DNA of 64,000 nucleotides from Streptomyces sp. NBC_01275. GTDB taxonomy: Bacteria; Actinomycetota; Actinomycetes; Streptomycetales; Streptomycetaceae. A program made the translations under genes and the position numbers. Shown in pieces: positions 24,421 through 33,152 of the stretch (the stretch's first letter is position 1; every line of letters starts with the position of its first letter). The stretch lies in contig NZ_JAPEOZ010000001.1 in assembly GCF_026340655.1 (NCBI RefSeq), forward strand, positions 1,426,001 to 1,490,000, given 5' to 3'. The notes under the pieces are model-generated. The model was given only the letters and a program-made list of their open reading frames with translations, was not told where the DNA came from and did no database searches.

Positions 24421-25787
24421 CCCCGCCCTCCGGAGACGAAGGGACGAGCCGGTCCCGCCGCGCCCTGCACGTCGGAGCGACCTGGTGCCGTCGCGTCATC
24501 GACGTCAGAACAGGCCCGTAGCGTCGCGGCGTCAGCCACATCGGAACGAGCCCGTATCGTCGCCTCGCTCACGTCGCGACGAGTCAGCACCGTCGTGTCG
24601 TGTGCCGCGAGGAACGCCTCCACGGCCGTCCCCCACCCGAAGCACTCGGCACGTGCGCGTGCGCCCTCCCGCCGCTCCGCCGGGGACCGCTCGAGGAGCA
24701 GTTCCACGGCGTCGGCGAAGGCCTCCCCGCGGTCGGCGGCGACCGCCCCCGCCGACCCGATCACCTCGGGCAGCGCCGACGACGCGCTGACGACCACCGG
24801 CGTCCCGCAGGCCATCGCCTCCAGCGCGGCGAGCCCGAACGTCTCCGCGGGCCCCGGCGCCAGGCACACGTCGGCGGACGCCTGGAGCGCGCCGAGCGCC
24901 CCCCGGTCGGCGACGTGCCCCAGGAAGGCGACCGGCAGACCGCGCTCGCGCGCCCGTTGCTCCAGCCGGGCCCTGAGCGGCCCGTCCCCGGCCACGACGA
25001 GCACCGCCCGCCTGCCCCGGCGCAGCAGCGCCTCCAGCGCGTCCAGCGCGGTGCCGGGCCGCTTCTCCACGGACAGTCGGGTGCACGTCACCAGCAGCAC
25101 TTCGTCCACGCGCGCGTACCGCGCCCGCATCCCGGGGTCGTACAGCGCGGGGTGGCGCTGGACGAGGTCGACGCCCAGCGGCGCCCGCACCACGTTGCGG
25201 GCGCCGATCCGCACGAACTCCCGCTCGGCGAACTCCGTGGTGCACACCACGCGCGCGTACGTGTGCGCCGTACGGGTGTTGAGCGCGTCGGCGGCCCGCC
25301 GGGCGGCGCCCTCCGGCACGCCCCAGGTGCGCAGCACGCCGTCGGCGGTCTCGTGGGAGACCATCACGGCGGGAACGCGGGCCCGTCGCGCCCATCTGCC
25401 GGTCCACCGCAGCGTCGTACGGTCGGAGACCTCGAGGCGGTCGGGCGTGAGGTCCTCCAGCAGGCGAGCGAGGCGACGCTGGTCGGTCAGGACGCGGTAG
25501 CCGCCGGTGCCGGGCAGCAGCGGCCCCGGCAGGGTGATCACCCGCCCCTGCTCGGTCTCCCGGTCGCTCGCCCGATCGCCGGGCACGATGAGCACGGGCT
25601 CATGGCCGGCGGCCTTGAACCCCTTGCCGAGCTCGCGCAACGCCGTACGCAGGCCGCCCGAGGCGGGAGCCACGAAGTTGGCCAGCCGGACGATCCTCAG
25701 CGGACCGGAACTCGAAGGGCCCACAGGACTCATGGGGCTCGTAGGGCTCATGGGGCTCATAGGGCTCGTAGGACTGATGGGGCTCAT
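24417..25787 (-). CDS. GT4-type glycosyltransferase with repeat-rich termini
   Basis: A 456-residue family GT4 (GT-B fold) glycosyltransferase. Landmarks: LRIVRLANFVAPASGGLRTA at the core start, GVDLVQRHPA, TRLSVEKRPGTALDALEAL, VVAGDGPLRARLE, FLGHVADRGALGALQ and the C-terminal EX7E-type block PAETFGLAALEAMACGTPVV. The ATG overlaps the upstream glycosyltransferase stop (ATGA, 25784-25787). The first 20 residues are a Ser-Pro-Met/Thr repeat (MSPISPTSPMSPMSPTSPM) encoded by 9-bp tandem units, and residues about 400-450 contain four ~12-residue repeats (RSDVADAAT type, DNA 24471-24597). Both additions flank an otherwise ordinary enzyme. Product likely a mannosylated lipid; substrate inferred. Confidence 0.87.
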   Translation of the reverse strand: MSPISPTSPMSPMSPTSPMSPVGPSSSGPLRIVRLANFVAPASGGLRTALRELGKGFKAAGHEPVLIVPGDRASDRETEQGRVITLPGPLLPGTGGYRVLTDQRRLARLLEDLTPDRLEVSDRTTLRWTGRWARRARVPAVMVSHETADGVLRTWGVPEGAARRAADALNTRTAHTYARVVCTTEFAEREFVRIGARNVVRAPLGVDLVQRHPALYDPGMRARYARVDEVLLVTCTRLSVEKRPGTALDALEALLRRGRRAVLVVAGDGPLRARLEQRARERGLPVAFLGHVADRGALGALQASADVCLAPGPAETFGLAALEAMACGTPVVVSASSALPEVIGSAGAVAADRGEAFADAVELLLERSPAERREGARARAECFGWGTAVEAFLAAHDTTVLTRRDVSEATIRARSDVADAATLRACSDVDDATAPGRSDVQGAAGPARPFVSGGRG

Positions 25788-26917
25788 GCCGCCACCACCG
25801 GTCGGCGGCGGCGCGCGGCGATCACGTCCGCGTAGTGGCCGACGAGCTGGTCGCCGACGGCGGCCCAGGTGCGCCCCTCGACCATGGCCCGCGCGGCGGC
25901 GCCGAAGGCGGCCCGCCGATCGGGGTCGGCGGCCAGGGACCGGACGGCCTCCCGTACGGCGGTGACGTCGCGCGGCGGGACGAGCAGGCCGGTGCGCCCG
26001 TGGGCGACCAGGTCCAGGGGTCCGCCCGCGGCGGGCGCGACGACCGGGACCCCGCTCGCCATGGCCTCCTGCACGGTCTGGCAGAACGTCTCGAAGGGAC
26101 CCGTGTGCACGAACACGTCCAGCGAGGCGAAGATCCGGGCGAGTTCCTCGCCGGTGCGCCGCCCCAGGAAGACCGCGCCGGGCAGCGCCTCCGTCAGATG
26201 GGCCTGGCTGGGGCCGTCGCCCACCACCACGACCCGCACGCCCTCCAGGCCGCACGCCCCGGCCAGGAGTTCGACCTGCTTCTCGGGGGCGAGCCGCCCG
26301 ACGTAGCCGACGATCAGCTCGCCGCCGGGGGCGAGTTCGCGGCGCAGGGCCTCGTCGCGGTGGTCGGGGCGGAAGCGGAGGGTGTCCACACCGCGCCGCC
26401 ACAGTTTGACCCGGGGCACGCCGTGCGCCTCCAGATCGGTCAGGGCGGCGCTGGACGGGGCGAGGGTGAGGTCGGCGGCGGCGTGGACGGACCGTATGCG
26501 CCGCCAGGCCGCGGCCTCGCCGGCGCCCATGTACGTACGGGCGTATCCGGCCAGGTCGGTCTGGTAGACGGCGACGGCCGGGATGCCGAGCCGGGCGGCG
26601 GCGGCCATGCCGCGGACGCCGAGGACGAAGGGGCTGGCCAGGTGGACCATGTCGGCGCGGTGCTCGGCGATGGCCGCGGCGACGCGTCGGCTGGGGAGGG
26701 CGACGCGCACCTGGGGGTAGCCCGGGAGCGGGAGGGAGGGGACACGGACGACGGGGCACGGCGCGAGGGCGTCGGGCCCGTGGCCGGCAGCGGTGGCCGG
26801 CGCGACGACGAGCGGGAGGTGACCGCGATCTACGAGGTGCCGGGCGGTCTGGAGCGCGCAGTGGGCCACGCCGTTCACGTCGGGGGGAAAGGATTCGGTC
26901 ACGATGACGACACGCAT
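25784..26917 (-). CDS. GT4-type alpha-mannosyltransferase-like glycosyltransferase (MgtA/PimB-like)
   Basis: A 377-residue GT-B glycosyltransferase. N-terminal VIVTESFPPDVNGVAHCAL is the nucleotide-sugar GT4 start with the GVA substitution seen in actinobacterial mannosyltransferases; then WRRGVDTLRFRP, VGYVGRLAPEKQVELL, VVVGDGPSQ and GPFETFCQTVQEAMASGVPVV (EX7E-like). Members near this group transfer mannose from GDP-mannose to lipid acceptors in the inner membrane leaflet. It is first of a coupled three-gene unit with a second glycosyltransferase and an SGNH hydrolase. ATG 26917 is the only good start; the 240 nt upstream show no clear promoter. Confidence 0.87.
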   Translation of the reverse strand: MRVVIVTESFPPDVNGVAHCALQTARHLVDRGHLPLVVAPATAAGHGPDALAPCPVVRVPSLPLPGYPQVRVALPSRRVAAAIAEHRADMVHLASPFVLGVRGMAAAARLGIPAVAVYQTDLAGYARTYMGAGEAAAWRRIRSVHAAADLTLAPSSAALTDLEAHGVPRVKLWRRGVDTLRFRPDHRDEALRRELAPGGELIVGYVGRLAPEKQVELLAGACGLEGVRVVVVGDGPSQAHLTEALPGAVFLGRRTGEELARIFASLDVFVHTGPFETFCQTVQEAMASGVPVVAPAAGGPLDLVAHGRTGLLVPPRDVTAVREAVRSLAADPDRRAAFGAAARAMVEGRTWAAVGDQLVGHYADVIAARRRRPVVAA

Positions 26918-27082
26918 ACCCGTGTTGTCGCCGCACTGGACGTGGCCGCGTCAAAGTGGATCTTTCCGAACGACAAACGTCCCGTGAGCGTTGCACTGCG
27001 CGAGGCTCTGGCGCCCGAGGTGCACCGAGCAGGTCGGACGGCGTCCATTCCCGTCCGGCCCAGCTGTCATCCACTGTTCATC

Positions 27083-27100
27083 GGACGCCCGCGGGCGTCC
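27083..27100. other. Perfect 18-bp palindrome GGACGCCC...GGGCGTCC
   Basis: GGACGCCCGCGGGCGTCC reads the same on both strands. It lies between the start of the glycosyltransferase operon and the end of the HEAT-like gene, 19 nt from a strong terminator hairpin. It could extend the terminator or be an operator. Confidence 0.5.
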
Positions 27101-27118
27101 CGTTCCCCCGGGCGGACG

Positions 27119-27148
27119 GCCGCTGCCCGGTTCGCCTCGGGCAGCGGC
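27119..27148 (-). terminator. Terminator hairpin of the HEAT-like gene
   Basis: GCCGCTGCCC pairs perfectly with GGGCAGCGGC across a 10-nt loop, starting 9 nt after the stop at 27158 on the minus strand. No U-run. Confidence 0.7.
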
Positions 27149-27157
27149 TGCCCGGGG

Positions 27158-28579
27158 TCACATCGCCGACGCTGCGTCCGGTCCGATCCGGCTCCGTACG
27201 GCCGTCTGGACCTCCGCCTCCTCGGCCGGGTCGGCGGCGAGCCGGCGCAGGCGTTCCACGACGCGCGCGTCACCGGTCTCGGCGTGCCGGGCGGCGATCT
27301 CGCGCGTGCCCTCCTCGCAGTCCCAGAGGCACTCGACGGCGAAGCCGGTGGCGAAGGAGGGGTCGGTGGGGGCGAGTGCGCGGGCGCAGCGCCCGCGGAG
27401 ATGGGACGAGGCCGTCTCGCGGTAGATATGGCGCAGGACGGGGGCCGCGCAGACGATGCCGAGCCGTCCGGCGCCGTCGACGAGGGTCCACAGGGTCGGC
27501 GCGTCGCAGCCCTCGCCGCGCACGGCCTCGCGCAGTGCGCCGAGGACCAGGTCGCTGTCCTGGGCGCCGCCCAGGCAGGCGAGCATCCGGCCGGCGGCTG
27601 CGCCCAGGACGTCGGGCCGGTGCACCCAGCCGCGGGCCTGGTCGACGGCGGCCGCGCCGCGCATGCGTTCGAAGGCGTCCACGGCGGCCTCGGCGACGAC
27701 GGTCGGGCCGACGGCCACGGCCTGTTCGATCAGGAGGAGGGCGTCGGGATCGTCGCAGTCGGCCAGATAGCGCAGGGCGGTGCACCGGGCTCCCTCGGTG
27801 CCGTCCTTCGCGGCCTGCACGATCTGCGGGCGGTCCTCGGGCCCGGCCACGGCCGACAGACAGCGGGCGGCGGGGACGTGGAGGGCGGCTCCGCGTTCGA
27901 GGCCTTGCTGAGCCCACTCGAAGACGGCCTGCACGCTCCATCCGGGACGGGGTCCGCCGGGCGTCATCTGCCGTTGCCAGCGGTCGAAGCAGCCGGCCTC
28001 CTGAGCGGCACGCACGCGTGTGGAGACGTACTCGCGGGGATCGTCGGCCCACAGCCGCCAGGGCCGTGGCTCGAAGGCGTCCCGAACGGCGGCCGACAGC
28101 TCGCCCTCGCCCTCGGCGTCGGTCGCGAACCGCGCGAGGACGGGCATCGCCAGGGCGCGCAGGCCGGCGTCGTCGTCGCGCAGGGCGAGCTCGTCCAGAG
28201 CCCAGGCCCAGTTGGCGCCCGACGCGGCGTACCTGCGCAGCAGGACGAGGGCGTCCCGCCTGCCATAGGAGGCGAGGTGACCGAGGACGGCCAGGGCCAG
28301 GCCCGTACGGGACTCCTCGGTGTCGAAGGCGTCCTCGACGTCGAAGAGGTGCGCCTCGATCTCGTCCAGCTCACCGGCCAGGTCGAGGAAGAGACGGGCG
28401 TAGTACAGGGAGCGGTTCTCCACCTGCCAGTCGTGGCGTGGATCCCGCAGCACACAGTGGTTCAGCGCCGCGAGCGCCTCGGCTCGCGGGGCGGTGAGCG
28501 CGTGCAGCGTGCCGTCGCCGCGGCCCCTCTGGAGGAGGCCGAGCAGCGTACCGCTGGGCGCTATGACCGGATCGAACAT
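27158..28579 (-). CDS. HEAT-repeat-like hypothetical protein
   Basis: A 473-residue protein of consecutive helical repeats with no enzyme motif. Repeats such as AARCLSAVAGPEDRPQIVQA, then ALRYLADCDDPDALLLIEQA and AAGRMLACLGGAQDSDLVLG, plus a last one (LRGRCARALAPTDPSFATGF), have the spacing of HEAT units that detect a stepwise change in residues. ATG 28579 with GAGG upstream is preferred; GTG 28594 would add MRLFP. Proteins of this kind act as binding scaffolds. It is a single gene, with its own terminator. The family is common in Streptomyces but I know no function for it. Confidence 0.7.
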   Translation of the reverse strand: MFDPVIAPSGTLLGLLQRGRGDGTLHALTAPRAEALAALNHCVLRDPRHDWQVENRSLYYARLFLDLAGELDEIEAHLFDVEDAFDTEESRTGLALAVLGHLASYGRRDALVLLRRYAASGANWAWALDELALRDDDAGLRALAMPVLARFATDAEGEGELSAAVRDAFEPRPWRLWADDPREYVSTRVRAAQEAGCFDRWQRQMTPGGPRPGWSVQAVFEWAQQGLERGAALHVPAARCLSAVAGPEDRPQIVQAAKDGTEGARCTALRYLADCDDPDALLLIEQAVAVGPTVVAEAAVDAFERMRGAAAVDQARGWVHRPDVLGAAAGRMLACLGGAQDSDLVLGALREAVRGEGCDAPTLWTLVDGAGRLGIVCAAPVLRHIYRETASSHLRGRCARALAPTDPSFATGFAVECLWDCEEGTREIAARHAETGDARVVERLRRLAADPAEEAEVQTAVRSRIGPDAASAM

Positions 28580-28902
28580 GGGAAACAGCCTCACATCAAG
28601 CGTCGACGCAACCGGGGACGTGCATTACCTGGCCACGTGACAACACGTCGGGGCGCCCGCCGTTTCTTGCTTGCTGTAGACCATTTTCCTCTGCCTCTCG
28701 TCGGTGGCCCATGCGGACCGCATCACGGCCCGCGCGGTGCGGCAACACCTGCCCAGCCATCGCGTCCGTGAATCACGACGTCATGATGACCCGGCTGTTC
28801 TGCCTGCCGCGACCGAAATATCCGGCGGCCTTGTACCGCCTCCCCCGTGGTCGTTGACTTACCTGCTCAGGAACTGCGTTCAGCCTGCTCAGGACCGTCG
28901 GC
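28580..28902. other. Intergenic stretch without a supported gene
   Basis: The 320 bp between the HEAT-like and ankyrin genes contain only frames with poor codon signal. A near-palindrome CCACGTGACAACACGTCG lies at about 28632-28649, 55-70 nt upstream of the HEAT-like start, and could be an operator. A 24-29 codon plus-strand frame ends at a TGA near 28858; I do not call it. Confidence 0.3.
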
Positions 28903-29295
28903 TCAGTGTGCGCCGAACAGCTCCAGCAGCTCTGCCTTGCCGAACATGCGGGCCGTGTCGACGGCTGACGGCGTGCCCGCGGACGGGTCGGCGCCGGCCT
29001 CCACGAGGGCCTTGATGACGTCCGTCCCACCCTTGAAGACGGCCCCGGCGAGCGGGGTCTGGCCTCGGTCGTTGATCCGGTCGGCCTCGGCGCCGCGGGC
29101 CAGCAGGGCCCGGACGGCCTCGGCGTGGCCGTGGTAGGCGGCGAGCATCACGAGCGAGTCGCCGCGGTCGTTGGTGAGGTTGGCCGGAACGCCCGCGTCG
29201 ACGTACTCCGCGAGCTCCTCGGTCCGCCCCTGGCGGGCCAGATCGAAGATCTTGGTCGCCAGCTCCACGACCTCGGGGTCGGGGGCTTCAGTCAT
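28903..29295 (-). CDS. Ankyrin-repeat protein
   Basis: A 130-residue protein made of about three ankyrin repeats: GDSLVMLAAYHGHAEAVRAL, LLARGAEADRINDRGQTPLA and GGTDVIKALVEAGADPSAGT. No signal peptide or membrane segment. Small bacterial ankyrin proteins of this type are cytoplasmic binding modules, some linked to catalase or stress. It is a single gene; the 262 bp upstream separate it from the divergent small membrane protein gene. Partner unknown. Confidence 0.9.
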   Translation of the reverse strand: MTEAPDPEVVELATKIFDLARQGRTEELAEYVDAGVPANLTNDRGDSLVMLAAYHGHAEAVRALLARGAEADRINDRGQTPLAGAVFKGGTDVIKALVEAGADPSAGTPSAVDTARMFGKAELLELFGAH

Positions 29296-29486
29296 CGGCC
29301 GGACCGCCTCTCGCTACAACCGTTCGGGTGAATCGCCAGCGTACTGGCTCCCCGGACACATGGCCGGTCCCGTCGACGGCAAAGATCACAGAGGGACCCG
29401 TTCGACGCAATTCTGCTGCTCAGGCAGCGCAGCGGACATTCCGCCACCTGGGGGAAATCAGCCGAATTTCACCTACTTGCACCTTT

Positions 29487-29492
29487 TATAGT
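29487..29492 (+). promoter_or_regulatory. Candidate -10 box (TATAGT) before the small membrane protein
   Basis: A locally AT-rich patch (ACCTTTTATAGTATGG, 29481-29496) stands out in this GC-rich DNA 66 nt before ATG 29558. TATAGT or TAGTAT fits a vegetative -10; no good TTGAC box is seen at the right distance. Confidence 0.35.
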
Positions 29493-29557
29493 ATGGATAC
29501 ATCCTGTGATCCTGGAAGTACTCATGGTGACTGTCCCCACGAACCAGGAGATCTCAA

Positions 29558-29752
29558 ATGATCCTCTCCATCTCAGGCGTCATCCTGCTCGGCGTCATCG
29601 TCTTCCTGTTCTTCCGCAAGGACGGACTCAAGGCGTCGCACGCGGTCGTCTCGGCCCTGTTCGGCTTCTACATGGCGAGCACGGCCATCGCGCCGAGCAT
29701 CAAGGCCGGCGGCGAGAGCCTGGCCAGCCTCCTCGGCGGCATCAAGTTCTGA
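29558..29752 (+). CDS. Small two-segment membrane protein
   Basis: A 64-residue protein from ATG 29558, preceded by CAGGAGATCTCAA. It has an N-terminal membrane helix (ISGVILLGVIVFLFF), a short basic turn (RKDGLKA) and a second hydrophobic helix (VVSALFGFYMASTAIA). The gene ends 40 nt before an FtsK-like gene. In Streptomyces such a small membrane protein recurs next to this FtsK-like gene and, in conjugative plasmids, similar small Spd proteins accompany TraB. A helper of the FtsK-like protein is a reasonable guess, not shown. Confidence 0.75.
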   Translation: MILSISGVILLGVIVFLFFRKDGLKASHAVVSALFGFYMASTAIAPSIKAGGESLASLLGGIKF

Positions 29753-29792
29753 CGCCGCACGTCCCGTCCGTACGCACCTACAGGAGACAGCA

Positions 29793-31370
29793 GTGGCCCG
29801 GCCCCCCCTCCCCCGCATCCTGAGCACAGGCAGCGCGCAGATCGCCCGGAGCCGGGAGCTGGCCCGGACGGCGGCCGACAGCGCCACCGACGTCCTCCAG
29901 CCGCTGATCACGATCACCCGCGGCATGCGCCGGCTGGCCTCGGCCGGGCGGCGCAGGTGGGCCGAGACCCCCAAGGACAAGCGCGGGCCGCTGCTGTTCC
30001 TGGTGGCCTCGGTGGTCCTGGTCGTGGCGCTCGTGCCGTACGGTCCGCTGCTCGCCGTCATCACCCTGATGGCGGCGGCAGCCTGGCAGGGCCGGGACCG
30101 CACCCCACCGGCTCCCGAAGGCCCCGACGAGTCGCAGACCCAGCGACTCCAGTCGTTGTACGAGGCCCTGGTCCCGTACTTCTCCACGGCGGAGGACCCT
30201 TCTCCCCTGTACGCCCACGGCGGCGACTGGGAGAAGGCCTTCCCGGCGTACGAGTTCGACGACTCGGGCCGGATCGCCCAGCTCGTCATCCGCTACCCGG
30301 CCTACTTCCCGGACGGCGAGGCCGATCCGCGCGCGCGGATCGAGCAGCTGCTCACCGCGAAGTCCGGCCGCGGCCGCGAGTACCTCTTCACCTGGGACGA
30401 GGAGGGCAACGAACTCACCGTCGGCGTCCTCGCCCCGCTCCCCGCCGACCTCGCGGCCCAGCGTTTCGTCACCGCCCCCGGCGAGACGGTCCTGGGCTTC
30501 ACCGACCCCTCCCGGGTCCAGCGCACGCTCCCTCTCTCCTACGGAGAGGAACAGCGCGACGTCCCGCCGGTCGTCTGGCGCACCGGCGTCCGCTCCACCG
30601 AGCCGCACCTGCTGGCCGTCGGCCAGCCCGGCAGCGGCGCCTCCACCCTCCTGCGCTCCATCGCCCTCCAGGCCCTGCAGTACGGCGACGTCCTCGTCGT
30701 CGAGGGCGGCGGCACCGGCGAGTACGCCTGTCTGACCGGCCGGGACGGCGTCCTGGGCGTCGAGGTGGGACTGGCCGGGGCGGTGGCCAGCCTGGAGTGG
30801 GCGGCACACGAGACGGAACGCCGGCTCATCGCCGCCAACCGCGCCCGCCAGGCGGGCCACCCGCCGCCGGACGACACCAAGCGGCCCCTGTGGATCCTCC
30901 TCGACCGCCCCACCGCCTTCTCCCACCTCGCCGACGCGGACGGCCGCAAGGATCCCCAGTCCCTGCTCCAGGTCCCGCTCCGACACGGCCGCGCGGCCGC
31001 GGTGACCGTGGTCGTGGCCGAGCAGTTCGACACCCTGGACGCCCTGAGCGACGCCGTACGGCAGCACACACGCGCGCGTGTCGTGCTCGGGCCGGCGTCG
31101 GCGGGGCAGCTGACGGCCGTCCTGGGCGCTCCCCCGCACACCACTCCCGTCGACCACGTCCCGCCGGGGCGCGGGTACGCCCGGCTCGGCACGGGGCCCG
31201 TGCACCGCCTTCAGGTGCCGGCCACTCCGGACCCGTACGACGAGGCCACGAGCGACGCGCACCGCCAGGCGGTGCTGGACCTGCTGCCGCCGCGCACCAC
31301 ACCGGCGGACGCGGAACCGATGCCGATCGAGCCGATGCCGATCGAGGCCCCGGTGATGGAACAGGCCTGA
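29793..31370 (+). CDS. FtsK/SpoIIIE-like membrane protein with degenerate ATP site
   Basis: A 525-residue protein. Two membrane helices at about residues 66-98 (LLFLVASVVLVVALVPYGPL) are followed by a linker and an FtsK-type RecA-like domain. At the P-loop (about 275-283) it reads GQPGSGAST: the invariant Lys of GK(S/T) is Ala. The Walker B region, LWILLDRP at about 366-373, has Asp but no Glu. The rest of the fold (LLRSIALQALQYGDVLVVEG, GQLTAVLGAPP) matches FtsK/TraB-type pumps. The C-terminus repeats EPMPIEPMPIEAP. The protein may bind DNA or a partner without ATP-driven translocation. GTG 29793 follows AGGAGA. Confidence 0.75.
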   Translation: MARPPLPRILSTGSAQIARSRELARTAADSATDVLQPLITITRGMRRLASAGRRRWAETPKDKRGPLLFLVASVVLVVALVPYGPLLAVITLMAAAAWQGRDRTPPAPEGPDESQTQRLQSLYEALVPYFSTAEDPSPLYAHGGDWEKAFPAYEFDDSGRIAQLVIRYPAYFPDGEADPRARIEQLLTAKSGRGREYLFTWDEEGNELTVGVLAPLPADLAAQRFVTAPGETVLGFTDPSRVQRTLPLSYGEEQRDVPPVVWRTGVRSTEPHLLAVGQPGSGASTLLRSIALQALQYGDVLVVEGGGTGEYACLTGRDGVLGVEVGLAGAVASLEWAAHETERRLIAANRARQAGHPPPDDTKRPLWILLDRPTAFSHLADADGRKDPQSLLQVPLRHGRAAAVTVVVAEQFDTLDALSDAVRQHTRARVVLGPASAGQLTAVLGAPPHTTPVDHVPPGRGYARLGTGPVHRLQVPATPDPYDEATSDAHRQAVLDLLPPRTTPADAEPMPIEPMPIEAPVMEQA

Positions 31371-31374
31371 CGCA

Positions 31375-31423
31375 CCCGCGGCCGGGGAGCCTCCGCAGTC
31401 TGCGGAGGCTCCCCGGCCGCGGG
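31375..31423. terminator. 23-bp perfect bidirectional terminator hairpin
   Basis: 31375-31397 pairs without mismatch with 31401-31423 over a 3-nt loop (GTC), immediately after the FtsK-like stop and facing the convergent aminotransferase-type regulator. One of the strongest hairpins in the window. 31424-31531 holds no gene. Confidence 0.9.
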
Positions 31424-31531
31424 GGTGCGGCACGCGCGCACGGTTTCGCCGCAGCGGCGCCGACCTCGCGGACCGCGCACCCGGTCGGCGTCGGCGGGTC
31501 GAAGGCGGCCGTCCACGCCGGCCCCGCCCGG

Positions 31532-33043
31532 TCAGGCCACGAACGTCCGCGGCCCCTCGCCGCCGCCCGCCGTCCCGCCGCTCTCCACGATCCGCACCGC
31601 CGCCGCCAGTCGCGCGGCGGCCTCCTCCGCCACCGCGCCCCCCACGGTGAACGGCAGCCGCACATACCCCTCGAAGGCGCCGTCGACGCCGAACCGCGGC
31701 CCGGACGGCACCCGCACCCCGACCCGCTCGCCCGCCTCCGCGATCCGCGAGCCGGAGAGCCCCCCGGCCCGTACCCACAGGGTCAGCCCGCCCTGCGGCA
31801 CGGTGAACTCCCACTCGGGCAGCTCCCGCCGTACCGCCGCGACCAGCGCGTCCCGGTTCTCCCGGGCCTGGGTGCGGCGCACCTCCACGGCCTGCTCCCA
31901 GCCGCCGGTGCCGAAGAGCCAGTTCACCGCCAGCTGCTCCAGGACGGGCGTGCCCAGGTCGGCGTAGGCGCGGGCCGCGACCAGGCTGCGGATGACGTCC
32001 GGAGCGGCCCGCACCCAGCCGATGCGCATGCCCGCCCAGAAGGCCTTGCTCGCCGAGCCCACGGTGATCACCGTGGATCCGGCCGGGTCGAACCCGCACA
32101 CGGGCCGCGGCATCGCCCCGCCCGAGACGTCCTCGTCGAGCCAGAGCTCGGTCATCGTCTCGTCGGCGATCAGCACGGTCCCGGCGGACCGGGCCGCCTC
32201 CACGAGCCGTCGCCGCTGGTCCTCGTCGGCCAGGGCGCCGGTCGGGTTGTGGAAGTCGGCGACGACGTACGCGATCCGTGGGGCGGCCTCGCGCAGGACC
32301 TGGCGCCAGCGGTCCAGGTCCCAGCCGCCGAGCCCCTCGGCCATCGCGACGGGCACCAGTCGCGCGCCCGCCTCCCGCATGAGCTGGAGGATGTTGGCGT
32401 AGGAGGGGGACTCGACGGCGATGCGCTCGCCGCGCCCGCCGAAGAGATGGCAGATGGCGTCGATGGCGCCCATCGCGCCCGTCGTCACCATGATCTGTTC
32501 GGGCATGGTCGGTATCCCGCGCGCGGTGTAGCGGTCGGCGATCATCGACCGCAGCACGGGCAGGCCCGCCGGGTAGTCGCCGTGCGTGTGGGCGTACGGC
32601 GGCAGCTCCTCCAGCGCGCCCTGGACGGCTCGGGTGAGCCAGGGCTCGGGCGCCGGGAGGGCTGCGCAGCCCAGGTCGATCATCGAGCCGAGGGCCTCGG
32701 GCGGCAGCGGTTCGAGGCCCCGGGCGGGCAGCGGGTTGCCCGCCGGGACGGCCGTCCAGCTGCCCGCGCCGCGCCGGGACTCCAGGAACCCTTCCGCGCG
32801 CAGCGCCTCGTAGGCGGCGGCGACGGTCGTACGGCTCACCGACAGGGCCAGGGCCAGTTCCCGTTCGGCGGGCAGCCGGGCAGCCACCGGGACGCGTCCT
32901 TCCAGCACCAGCAGCCGGACGCCGTCGGCGAGCGCGCGGTAGGCGGGCGGCCTGCGCGTGCCCGGGCCCGCCGGCCGGTCCTGCTGGGACATGAGCAGCC
33001 GCGCGAGCTGGGCGGCCCCCACTGCCGAGGTCCACTGCGCCAT
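31532..33043 (-). CDS. MocR-family regulator (GntR helix-turn-helix fused to class I aminotransferase)
   Basis: A 503-residue two-domain regulator. Residues about 40-105 form a GntR winged helix (LPAERELALALSVSRTTVAAAYEALRAEGF is its recognition part), followed by a PLP-type fold: VADFHNPTG (Asn and neighbours around the cofactor) and the Schiff-base Lys at about 334 in SASKAFWAGMRIGW. MocR proteins sense PLP or an amine and control nearby genes. ATG 33043 is preceded by GGAAGGTGG; a longer reading to 33109 lacks this. It is divergent from a YczE membrane protein gene, a pairing often seen with MocR regulators, so YczE is the likely target. Confidence 0.9.
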   Translation of the reverse strand: MAQWTSAVGAAQLARLLMSQQDRPAGPGTRRPPAYRALADGVRLLVLEGRVPVAARLPAERELALALSVSRTTVAAAYEALRAEGFLESRRGAGSWTAVPAGNPLPARGLEPLPPEALGSMIDLGCAALPAPEPWLTRAVQGALEELPPYAHTHGDYPAGLPVLRSMIADRYTARGIPTMPEQIMVTTGAMGAIDAICHLFGGRGERIAVESPSYANILQLMREAGARLVPVAMAEGLGGWDLDRWRQVLREAAPRIAYVVADFHNPTGALADEDQRRRLVEAARSAGTVLIADETMTELWLDEDVSGGAMPRPVCGFDPAGSTVITVGSASKAFWAGMRIGWVRAAPDVIRSLVAARAYADLGTPVLEQLAVNWLFGTGGWEQAVEVRRTQARENRDALVAAVRRELPEWEFTVPQGGLTLWVRAGGLSGSRIAEAGERVGVRVPSGPRFGVDGAFEGYVRLPFTVGGAVAEEAAARLAAAVRIVESGGTAGGGEGPRTFVA

Positions 33044-33152
33044 GGTGACCAGTCCACCTTCCTCGAATTGGCCATGGATGATGCTTCCTGCCAAGCCACA
33101 GAGTGTCATGGGTCAGGCCAGTCGGGCCACTACCACCTCAGGGGAGCACCAG

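Noticed and set aside
24417..27074. Apparent fusion of two glycosyltransferases (885 codons)
   Set aside because: The upstream half is the out-of-frame reading of the second glycosyltransferase gene; the true junction is an ATGA overlap at 25784-25787.
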